From assembly GCA_947623705.1 (NCBI GenBank), contig CANQHT010000081.1, positions 1 through 5,168 of the forward strand: a stretch of DNA of 5,168 nucleotides. The letters are read 5' to 3'. Numbering within the stretch: position 1 is the first letter of the stretch; each line of letters begins with the position of its first letter. The position numbers and the translations under genes were made by a program. Below the pieces are notes generated by a model. It ran no database searches, was not told the origin of the DNA, and saw nothing but the letters and a program-made list of their open reading frames with translations. Shown here piece by piece: positions 1-4,741 of the stretch. The DNA comes from an uncultured Bacilli bacterium (lineage in GTDB: Bacteria > Bacillota_I > Bacilli_A > RF39 > UBA660).

Positions 1-173
1 TTCCCTTAATATATGGGCTTTTAACTTTAAATTATTGTTTTGTATATATACCCGGGCTTTTTGAATTTAATTCAGTCCTCTTTTAATGTCCCTTAAAATA
101 GCTCAGGTTTTTTATTAGCTTTTTTTACTTTCCTTTCTTCATAAGAAACTTAGATATATCTTTTTTTGTTAAA
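1..173. other. Unassigned AT-rich stretch downstream of the leftmost gene
   Basis: I find no gene or RNA here. Two stretches resemble each other: GGGCTTTT followed by an A/T-rich segment at 14-32, and GGGCTTTTT followed by a similar segment at 54-72. The string CCCTTAA occurs at 3-9 and again at 90-96. There is a perfect GTATATATAC palindrome at 42-51, next to CCCGGG at 51-56. The more GC-rich islands in an otherwise very AT-rich spacer could be the edge of a mobile element or of an RNA cut by the window. The sequence alone does not decide. No convincing terminator for the minus-strand gene at 174-950 is visible. Confidence 0.3.
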
Positions 174-950
174 TTATCTATCTTCACTAATAAGTTCACT
201 TAAATAAAGTAATTTTAAATTTTGATAATATATTTGTTTAATAAGTAATTTAAAATCACTAACACTTACATTATCATTAACATAAATAATATACCCACTT
301 TTAATTTTTTCTTTAATATTGGCTAAATTATAACTATTTAAAACTAAACTTTCTTCAATTAAATATTTCTTATGTTCCCTACATATATCTATAATATTTT
401 TATTTATATAACATAAATCATGGTTAATATTGGCATTATTTAACATCTTTTCAACTTTATCATATTCTGTATTATCATTATTAATTTGCTCATATAATTC
501 TGTTTTAGAAAAAGTATTCTTATCTATTAATCTATTTATTTTAAGATTATTTTCTTTTATATAATTTAAAACATCTATATTATTTTTTAATATAATTGCT
601 ATTCCATTTTTTCTATTATTACCATATTTAATTATTTTATCTTTATTATTTTCTAAAGACACATCAGGTAATACTTTATCATACTCTAAATAATAAGAAT
701 TAAAACTATCTAAATAGCGCATGTTATTATAACTTTTTAAAACATTAACAGCATAACCATTTAAACCGGGAATTATATAATCATTGTCAATAATGGCACT
801 AACAGAGATGATATTATATTCATCACTAACTTTATTAATTTCTTTTACTAAACTACTTTTATTAATAACAGCGCTACTCATCTTTTCAGTATAATAGAAA
901 CTAAATAAAAGTAATGATACTAGTCCTATATATTTAAAAAGATTTTTCAT
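174..950 (-). CDS. Membrane-anchored extracytoplasmic protein, possible degenerate polysaccharide-deacetylase-like domain
   Basis: A 258-residue protein with a short N-terminal hydrophobic segment (about residues 7-20, after MKNLFK). There is no clear AxA cleavage site, so a signal anchor with the body outside the membrane is likely. The rest is hydrophilic and rich in Asn, Lys and Ile. It contains a YIIPGLNGYAVN motif near 60-71, and the C-terminus ends in LLYLSELISE. An IIPGxNG-type entry, a GxxxKN strand near 110-120 and a C-terminal LxxLSELI helix resemble the frame of NodB-like deacetylase domains in cell-wall proteins of low-GC Gram-positives. I see none of the catalytic NodB motifs (TFDDG, HxxxH), so activity is doubtful and the relation is an inference. 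The ATG start is well supported by GGGGAGTG at 955-962, 4 bases upstream. It lies 50 bases downstream of ssb on the same strand and has its own candidate promoter. Confidence 0.75.
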   Translation of the reverse strand: MKNLFKYIGLVSLLLFSFYYTEKMSSAVINKSSLVKEINKVSDEYNIISVSAIIDNDYIIPGLNGYAVNVLKSYNNMRYLDSFNSYYLEYDKVLPDVSLENNKDKIIKYGNNRKNGIAIILKNNIDVLNYIKENNLKINRLIDKNTFSKTELYEQINNDNTEYDKVEKMLNNANINHDLCYINKNIIDICREHKKYLIEESLVLNSYNLANIKEKIKSGYIIYVNDNVSVSDFKLLIKQIYYQNLKLLYLSELISEDR

Positions 951-970
951 TAGTCACTCCCCATATTTAA

Positions 971-999
971 ATTATAATAAAAACTTAAAAAATTTATAA
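971..999 (-). promoter_or_regulatory. Sigma-A-like promoter of the membrane-anchored protein gene
   Basis: Read on the minus strand, TTATAA (994-999, 4 of 6 to the -35 consensus) is followed by a 17-base spacer and a perfect TATAAT (971-976). A start near 964 would give a leader of only about 14 bases, beginning at the Shine-Dalgarno sequence. The region is very AT-rich, so chance matches are easy. The exact spacing and the perfect -10 are the support. Read-through from ssb is the alternative, since no terminator separates the two genes. Confidence 0.45.
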
Positions 1000-1000
1000 C

Positions 1001-1363
1001 TTATTCTTTTTCTAACCCAGCAATTTCATCTTTTTTTTCATTTTTTTTACTATTTGAAAGAAAGGTAACCCGTTCCGCAATTACATCCGTTACATAATGA
1101 GTTTTACCATTTTCATCTTCATAACGACTAGTTTGAAGACGTCCTTTAATCCCCACAACATCTCCAATATGACAATATTCTGTGGTCGTCGCTGCGATAT
1201 TATTCCATAAAATACAACGCACAAAATCACTTTCATAAAGACCTTCAATATTTTTAAAATTACGATTAACAGCTAATATAACTGTTGTAACTTTTTTATT
1301 ATGTTCTATTTCAACAATTTCAGGGTCACTCGTAAGTCTTCCAACTAGAATAACATTATTCAA
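1001..1363 (-). CDS. ssb: Single-stranded DNA-binding protein, short form without acidic tip
   Basis: SSB coats single-stranded DNA during replication, recombination and repair, usually as a homotetramer of OB folds. The 120-residue product opens with MNNVILVGRLTSDPE, the family signature. It continues through VTTVILAVNR (25-34), an F47-W53 segment, GIKGRLQTSRYE (71-82) and YVTDVIAERVTFL (90-102), a complete OB fold. The tail after residue 103 is only 18 residues, Lys/Glu-rich, and ends AGLEKE. The D(D/E)DIPF tip that recruits partner proteins in housekeeping SSBs is absent, as in short SSB paralogs such as Bacillus SsbB. The start is TTG (1361-1363), supported by AGGAGGAG at 1373-1380 and by the invariant MNxVxLxGR beginning. 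The gene stands outside the usual rpsF-ssb-rpsR operon, which also suggests a second copy. Confidence 0.95.
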   Translation of the reverse strand: MNNVILVGRLTSDPEIVEIEHNKKVTTVILAVNRNFKNIEGLYESDFVRCILWNNIAATTTEYCHIGDVVGIKGRLQTSRYEDENGKTHYVTDVIAERVTFLSNSKKNEKKDEIAGLEKE

Positions 1364-1390
1364 AATAATTATCTCCTCCTTTCTTTCTCC

Positions 1391-1419
1391 ATCTTAACAC
1401 ATAATTATTCTTTTACCTA
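1391..1419 (-). promoter_or_regulatory. Candidate extended -10 promoter of ssb
   Basis: On the minus strand TAAGAT (1391-1396) is preceded by TG plus one base (TGTTAAGAT), an extended -10 element. A weak -35, TAGGTA (1414-1419), lies 17 bases further up. A start near 1384 would give a leader of about 21 bases containing the strong AGGAGGAG ribosome-binding site. A terminator after sufB (1482-1510) means ssb needs its own promoter somewhere in 1364-1481. This is the best candidate, though an AATAAT closer to the -35 region is an alternative. Confidence 0.4.
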
Positions 1420-1421
1420 AC

Positions 1422-1479
1422 TACCAAATACAAAGATAATTGGCTTTATTTTTCTACCAATTTTCTATAACATTTGGTA
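1422..1479. repeat. TACCAAAT repeats upstream of ssb
   Basis: TACCAAAT at 1422-1429 has an exact inverted partner, ATTTGGTA, at 1472-1479. A third, partial copy (TACCAATTTT) lies at 1455-1464. They sit between the sufB terminator and the ssb promoter, with the nearest copy just above the predicted -35. They could be operator half-sites or a chance of composition. No regulator is identified. Confidence 0.3.
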
Positions 1480-1481
1480 AT

Positions 1482-1510
1482 AAAAAAAGCACTAAATTTT
1501 AATATTTAGT
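1482..1510 (-). terminator. Rho-independent terminator of sufB
   Basis: Starting 5 bases after the sufB stop codon, the minus strand reads ACTAAAT, a 6-base loop, then ATTTAGT. This is a 7-bp stem (1491-1497 with 1504-1510), followed by GC and seven T residues (1482-1488). The stem is AT-rich and weak for its class, but the order and the long T tract are typical. Confidence 0.7.
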
Positions 1511-1515
1511 AACTT

Positions 1516-2808
1516 TTAATCTTTTATTAAACGATTTAATTCAATTGCATATTCCATAGGTAATTCTTTTTTAAAATCCGCAATAAAACCCATAACTAAC
1601 AATTCTTTGCATTTTTCTTCACTAAGCCCTTTGCTCATCAAATAATGTAGTTTTTCTTCATCAACTTTCGAAATTGTTGCTTCATGTTCAATTACAGATG
1701 AAGCATTTTCATTAATATTTTTAGGATAAGTATTACTTTTAGAATAACCATCTAATATTAAAGTATCACATTTTACTTTAGCATAAGAATTAAGAGCCTT
1801 CTTCGTAATTTTTACTAACCCCCGGTAATTACTAAGTCCTCCCTTTTCGGAAATACTTTTACTAATGATATTACTTTTCGTATTTCTTCCTAAATGAACC
1901 ATTTTAGCCCCAGCATCTAAACTTTGAATACCTTTGGCATAAGCAATAGACAAACTATTTCCTCTAGCATTATGACCTTTTAAAATACAACTCGGATATT
2001 TCATTGTAACTTTACTACCAATATTACCATCTATCCATTCCATTACCCCATCATCATCAACAATAGCTCTTTTGGTTACCAAATTATAAACATCAGTTGA
2101 CCAATTTTGAATAGTTGAATAACGACAAGAGGCATGTTTACCAACGTATATTTCTACCACTCCCGCATGAAGAGAACTGTTTGCATAACTTTTAGCAGTA
2201 CATCCTTCAATATATTCTAAACTACTATAATCATCAACGATAATAATTGTTCTTTCAAATTGGCCAAGTGACTCACTCTCAATGCGAAAATAACTTTGTA
2301 GTGGCCGGTCAAGTTTGGTATGCGGAGGAATATAGATAAATGAACCTCCACTCCATAAAGCCCCATTTAAAGCTGTATATTTATTTTCATCATATTTAAC
2401 TAAATTATTAAAATATTTATAAAATAAATCAGGATATTTCTTTAAAGCTTCATCACTACTCATAAAAATAATATCTTTATCTGTTTTATTCTTATGATAA
2501 AATACTTCACTTTCATATTGATTAGAAACTCCATCTAAATATTTTTCTTCAGCATCAATAACTCCTAAAGCTTTAAAAGTATGTCTAACATCACTTTTAA
2601 CATCATCCCAATTTTCGGTATATTTATTCGTTTCATCTTTATAATAATTAATTTTATTAAAATCAATTTTAATTTCTGGCCCAAAAGAAGGATTATCTAA
2701 TTCACAAAATTTTTTATATGCTTGAAGACGAAAAGCTAACATTTTATCATCTTCACCCTTTTTACTAGCAAGCCATCTAATAAAATTTTCATCTAACTTT
2801 CTTTCCAT
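1516..2808 (-). CDS. sufB: Fe-S cluster assembly scaffold protein SufB
   Basis: SufB works with SufC (ATPase) and SufD in the cytoplasmic SUF machine that builds Fe-S clusters from sulfur delivered by SufS/SufU. The 430-residue product matches the family along its whole length: LNGALWSGGSFIYIPP (147-162), YFRIESESLGQFERT (173-187), YIEGCTA (199-205), STIQNW (231-236), GNIGSKVTMKYPS (261-273), DAGAKMVHLG (298-307) and YRGLVKI (328-334). Cys347 (KCDTL) and the IEHEATIS box (373-380, with His375 and Glu376) match the core residues C405, H433 and E434 of E. coli SufB. It is shorter than the usual 465 or so residues. The N-terminus begins close to the RWLASKKGE motif, and the usual MExSVG-like C-terminal tail is missing after LNRLIKD. 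The ATG start has a modest GTGAAG (2813-2818) upstream. No other suf gene is adjacent. A terminator follows and a divergent promoter precedes it, so it appears monocistronic. Confidence 0.97.
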   Translation of the reverse strand: MERKLDENFIRWLASKKGEDDKMLAFRLQAYKKFCELDNPSFGPEIKIDFNKINYYKDETNKYTENWDDVKSDVRHTFKALGVIDAEEKYLDGVSNQYESEVFYHKNKTDKDIIFMSSDEALKKYPDLFYKYFNNLVKYDENKYTALNGALWSGGSFIYIPPHTKLDRPLQSYFRIESESLGQFERTIIIVDDYSSLEYIEGCTAKSYANSSLHAGVVEIYVGKHASCRYSTIQNWSTDVYNLVTKRAIVDDDGVMEWIDGNIGSKVTMKYPSCILKGHNARGNSLSIAYAKGIQSLDAGAKMVHLGRNTKSNIISKSISEKGGLSNYRGLVKITKKALNSYAKVKCDTLILDGYSKSNTYPKNINENASSVIEHEATISKVDEEKLHYLMSKGLSEEKCKELLVMGFIADFKKELPMEYAIELNRLIKD

Positions 2809-2824
2809 ATAACTTCACATGTTT

Positions 2825-2853
2825 ATAATACACTAAAAAAAAGTGAAAAACAA
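2825..2853 (-). promoter_or_regulatory. Promoter of sufB
   Basis: On the minus strand TTGTTT (2848-2853) is followed by a 17-base spacer and TATTAT (2825-2830, 5 of 6). A start near 2818 would leave a leader of about 10 bases that begins with the GTGAAG ribosome-binding site. The -35 box abuts the -35 box of the opposite promoter and lies partly in the inverted repeat at 2840-2870. Confidence 0.5.
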
Positions 2854-2870
2854 TTGTCTTTTTTCACTTT
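2840..2870. promoter_or_regulatory. Inverted repeat spanning both divergent -35 boxes, candidate operator
   Basis: AAAGTGAAAAA (2840-2850) and its exact reverse complement TTTTTCACTTT (2860-2870) form a perfect 11-bp inverted repeat around a 9-base centre. ACAATTGT (2850-2857), itself a palindrome, covers the junction of the two -35 boxes. The repeat lies entirely between the two predicted transcription starts (about 2818 and 2889). It would therefore act as DNA, for example as a repressor site controlling both genes, and not as an RNA hairpin. No regulator is identified. Rrf2-type Fe-S sensors are known to control suf genes in other bacteria, but I see no match to a known Rrf2 site. Confidence 0.45.
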
Positions 2871-2882
2871 CTTTGTTAGAAT
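2854..2882 (+). promoter_or_regulatory. Promoter of the tail-anchored protein gene
   Basis: TTGTCT (2854-2859), a 17-base spacer and TAGAAT (2877-2882, 5 of 6) give a good sigma-A-like promoter. The start would be near 2889, about 14 bases before the ATG at 2903. A TATAAT at 2886-2891 is closer to consensus as a string, but it would start transcription inside the ribosome-binding site and has no good -35. Confidence 0.5.
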
Positions 2883-2902
2883 TATTATAATAGGTGAAAG
2901 TT

Positions 2903-3526
2903 ATGGATTATAGTAATGATAATGAAAAATTTTTAAATGAATTACAACAAAATAATGTCACAATGCGCTATTTTACTTTAACAAATAATATTTTAAAACT
3001 TAGTTATAGTGGTGAATACCAAATTCATTTAAATAACTTACATTTAAGAGAACTTAATCCTAATTTATATACTCTTCACCCTTTAGAATTATTTCAAATT
3101 TTATATACTTTAGAATTATTATATAAAGAAAATATTAATGAACAAGAAGAAACTTTTTTAAAAAAATATGTCCAAAAATATTTACAATTAAATGATTTAG
3201 CTATTAATGATAATAAAAATGATAGTAATCGTCTTTATTGTCTCAGTATTCCTATTTATACTTCTTATGATGTTCTATTTGCAAATAAACCTAGTAGTAT
3301 TATTATCAGTAATGTTATTAATGAACATACAATTAATAATGAAGAAGGAAAAAGTAAAGGGCCAAGATTAGTTCTAACAAATCCTAATTTCTTTATGGAA
3401 GAGGAAGAAGAAAGGCCAATTGATAAAGTTGAAGACTTTACAAAAGCGGGATTTACGACAATAAGTATTATAGCAATTGCTGTTATAAGTACTTGTCTAT
3501 ATCTCCTTTATATGGCTACACATTGA
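2903..3526 (+). CDS. Predicted tail-anchored membrane protein of unknown function
   Basis: I do not recognise a family. From the ATG at 2903 the product is 207 residues. An in-frame GTG at 2894 would add three residues, but it lies inside the AGGTG ribosome-binding site (2892-2896) that serves the ATG at ideal spacing, so the ATG is preferred. Numbering from the ATG, residues 1-100 are mixed and end in a likely helical stretch around LHPLELFQILYTLELLY (58-74) and EETFLKKYVQKYLQLN. An Asn/Asp/Lys-rich linker follows near 101-110. After a middle region come an acidic patch (FFMEEEEE, about 163-170) and one strong hydrophobic segment near 183-204 (AGFTTISIIAIAVIS onwards), ending five or so residues later. 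No signal peptide is present, so the bulk should face the cytoplasm with a C-terminal anchor. It is transcribed divergently from sufB through a shared promoter region and is followed by a terminator. Confidence 0.75.
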   Translation: MDYSNDNEKFLNELQQNNVTMRYFTLTNNILKLSYSGEYQIHLNNLHLRELNPNLYTLHPLELFQILYTLELLYKENINEQEETFLKKYVQKYLQLNDLAINDNKNDSNRLYCLSIPIYTSYDVLFANKPSSIIISNVINEHTINNEEGKSKGPRLVLTNPNFFMEEEEERPIDKVEDFTKAGFTTISIIAIAVISTCLYLLYMATH

Positions 3527-3551
3527 CAAAATAGATAAAAAGTATTAAAAT
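3523..3551 (+). promoter_or_regulatory. Promoter of the MraZ-like gene, overlapping the upstream stop codon
   Basis: A perfect TTGACA (3523-3528) that contains the TGA stop codon of the upstream gene is followed by a 17-base spacer and TAAAAT (3546-3551, 5 of 6). This is the best sigma-A match in the window. The start would fall near A3559, in the loop of the upstream gene's terminator hairpin, giving a leader of about 20 bases with the AAGGGGG ribosome-binding site. Confidence 0.65.
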
Positions 3552-3576
3552 AACTCCCATCAAAAGGGGGTTTTTT
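3552..3576 (+). terminator. Terminator hairpin of the tail-anchored gene; 3' arm is the next gene's ribosome-binding site
   Basis: AACTCCC (3552-3558), a 7-base loop (3559-3565) and GGGGGTT (3566-3572) form a 7-bp stem with one T-G wobble, followed by T residues to 3576. It lies 25 bases after the stop codon at 3526, as expected of a Rho-independent terminator. The run of G in its 3' arm is also the Shine-Dalgarno sequence of the gene starting at 3579. Confidence 0.75.
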
Positions 3577-3578
3577 AT

Positions 3579-3962
3579 TTGAATTATTTAATTGGAGAAA
3601 AATTATTAAAAATTGATGATAAAAATAGAATTACTATTCCTGAGTTTACTAACTTAGATGTCAATACTAAATTAGTTTTAAAAAAAGAAATTAATTCTTT
3701 ATATATCTATTTATATTCAGAATACTTAAATATTTTAAATAAATATATTACTTTTAGAGAAAAGGCAACTTCTATTAATGAGTATGAAAGAATATCTAAA
3801 AAAATTGAAGAAATATGTGAAACAATTAGAGATATTCCTACTATTGGTACAAATCATAAAATTGTTATTCCTCACCATATATTAGATGAATTACAATGGC
3901 ATTCTAATGATAATATATTTTGTAAAGGTTTAGGAATAAGTTTACTTTTAACAAAAAAATAG
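3579..3962 (+). CDS. Divergent MraZ/AbrB-like DNA-binding protein
   Basis: A 127-residue protein with the two-repeat layout of MraZ, a ring-forming transcription factor built from two swapped-hairpin AbrB-type halves. The N-terminus LIGEKLLKIDDKNRITIPEF aligns with the MraZ opening (F-M-G-E-Y...D-x-K-G-R-x-x-x-P). Asp13 and Arg17 keep the DxxxR motif and Pro21 the IP end. The second half repeats the theme at GTNHKIVIP (90-98), but its Asp is Gly90 and its Arg is Lys94, so that motif is degenerate. Between them lies a charged helical stretch. True MraZ is usually about 140-150 residues and is followed by rsmH and the dcw cell-division genes. Neither applies here, so this is probably an orphan paralog and not mraZ itself. 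The start is TTG (3579-3581), 8 bases after GGGGG (3566-3570), and the MraZ-like beginning supports it. Targets are unknown; autoregulation is plausible. Confidence 0.75.
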   Translation: MNYLIGEKLLKIDDKNRITIPEFTNLDVNTKLVLKKEINSLYIYLYSEYLNILNKYITFREKATSINEYERISKKIEEICETIRDIPTIGTNHKIVIPHHILDELQWHSNDNIFCKGLGISLLLTKK

Positions 3963-3982
3963 TTCGTTTTTGAACTATTTTT
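3957..3982 (+). terminator. Terminator of the MraZ-like gene
   Basis: AAATAGTTC (3957-3965), a 6-base loop and GAACTATTT (3972-3980) form a perfect 9-bp stem ending in a T run (to 3982). The TAG stop codon (3960-3962) lies inside the 5' arm, so the coding region and the terminator overlap. Confidence 0.8.
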
Positions 3983-3998
3983 ATAATGGGGATAAGAC

Positions 3999-4025
3999 GG
4001 CTCTAGAAATTCTACTGGGGAGTAA
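3999..4025. repeat. ISL3-type terminal inverted repeat (transposase 3' end)
   Basis: The sequence begins GGCTCT (3999-4004) and continues through AAATTCTACTGGGGAGT (4007-4023). The GGxTCT opening is typical of ISL3-family ends. It is correctly placed, 96 bases beyond the transposase stop codon, and the following base composition changes. ISL3 elements usually make 8-bp target duplications, so 3991-3998 (GATAAGAC) would be one copy. The partner copy is not in the window. Confidence 0.65.
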
Positions 4026-4044
4026 AATTTAATCAAAGCATTAT

Positions 4045-4071
4045 AAAATAAGGGATTGTCCCTTATTTTTT
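4045..4071. terminator. Bidirectional terminator inside the ISL3 end
   Basis: AAAATAAGGGA (4045-4055), a TTG loop (4056-4058) and TCCCTTATTTT (4059-4069) form a perfect 11-bp stem flanked by A residues on one side and T residues on the other. It can end transcription coming in on the plus strand and the transposase transcript on the minus strand, whose stop codon is at 4121-4123. Confidence 0.8.
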
Positions 4072-4120
4072 GGTGTTTAAAAAATTTGATATCTTTTTAT
4101 TGCTAATAACATTCATTTTT

Positions 4121-4698
4121 TTATTTTTTTTGATTTCTATCTTTTTTAGTTATTCCGCTTATTTTGCCATTTAAAATATACATTATTCTTAACCTAAAAA
4201 ATTTAAAATTTTTATATCCAAATCCAACTCTTTTTATTACTTTTATTTTATTGTTTACTCCTTCTGTATATCCATTTGAAAATCTTTTATCTATAAATGA
4301 ATTTACTATATATGGCAACCATCTTTCTATTGTTTCGGATGCTTCTTCCATTTCTTTTATTCCATAATTTCTTACTGTACTTATCCATTCTTTTATCTCA
4401 CACTCAGCATATTCATAATTTGTTGTATGCAATACATCCATAAACAATTCTTTTAATATATATCCTTTTTTTAATTCTTCTGATATCCCTAATAATTGTT
4501 CCCTTAAATCATATTTTAGTATATCTACCATATGTCCATTTCTATATCTCTGTGTATATGTATACCATTCTACTTCATTACTATATTTTCTTAATAAATT
4601 TACATTTTTTTATTCTTTAACATTCTATATTCTTTTGTATTATAACCATAACTTTTTTGTAATCTTATTCTTATTTTATCTAGCGCATCCATTACATA
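4121..4698 (-). pseudogene. ISL3-family transposase, 5'-truncated and frameshifted
   Basis: The C-terminal part of a DDE transposase. The last 136 codons in one frame (from ATG 4531) carry the ISL3 hallmark FSNGYTEGVNNKIKVIKR near residues 84-101 of that segment, with the presumed catalytic Glu90, then GFGYKNF and FRLRIMYIL. The same frame stays open upstream to 4609 and reads NLLRKYSNEVEWYTYTQRYR, which continues the family sequence, so the ATG at 4531 is internal. Before that, homology continues in another frame from about 4698 (YVMDALDKIRIRLQKSYGYN...) and runs into TAA at the frame switch. The shift lies at or near a run of seven T/A bases at 4605-4611. About 190 of the usual roughly 400 residues remain. 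The N-terminal zinc-binding/HTH part and both catalytic Asp residues are lost, so it is inactive. Confidence 0.85.
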
Positions 4699-4741
4699 TG
4701 TTAAAGTCAATATAAAAATGTAATATTTGGACCATATAATT

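Noticed and set aside
97..128. AGCT-based hairpin as terminator of the leftmost gene
   Set aside because: The stem has four bp plus a mismatch and A-T pairs, with a 13-base loop. On the minus strand no T tract follows, so support is too weak.
2894..2902. GTG start three codons upstream for the tail-anchored protein
   Set aside because: The GTG is part of the AGGTG ribosome-binding site that is ideally spaced for the ATG at 2903. Nothing suitable lies upstream of the GTG itself.
3524..3540. TGA read as tryptophan, as in mollicutes
   Set aside because: Conserved tryptophans in SufB and SSB use TGG, and a terminator follows this TGA at normal distance. One TGA alone gives no support for a code change.
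3984..4044. Possible riboswitch or small RNA before the strong hairpin at 4045
   Set aside because: The GC-richer stretch is better explained as the ISL3 terminal inverted repeat starting GGCTCT at 3999. It matches no riboswitch class I know and no gene follows on the plus strand.
4164..4367. Plus-strand open frame of 67 codons
   Set aside because: It lies wholly opposite the ISL3 transposase remnant, has no ribosome-binding site, and its composition mirrors the opposite coding frame.
4529..4531. ATG as the true start of the ISL3 transposase
   Set aside because: Family-like sequence continues in frame upstream to 4609 and then in another frame to about 4698. The ATG is an internal Met.
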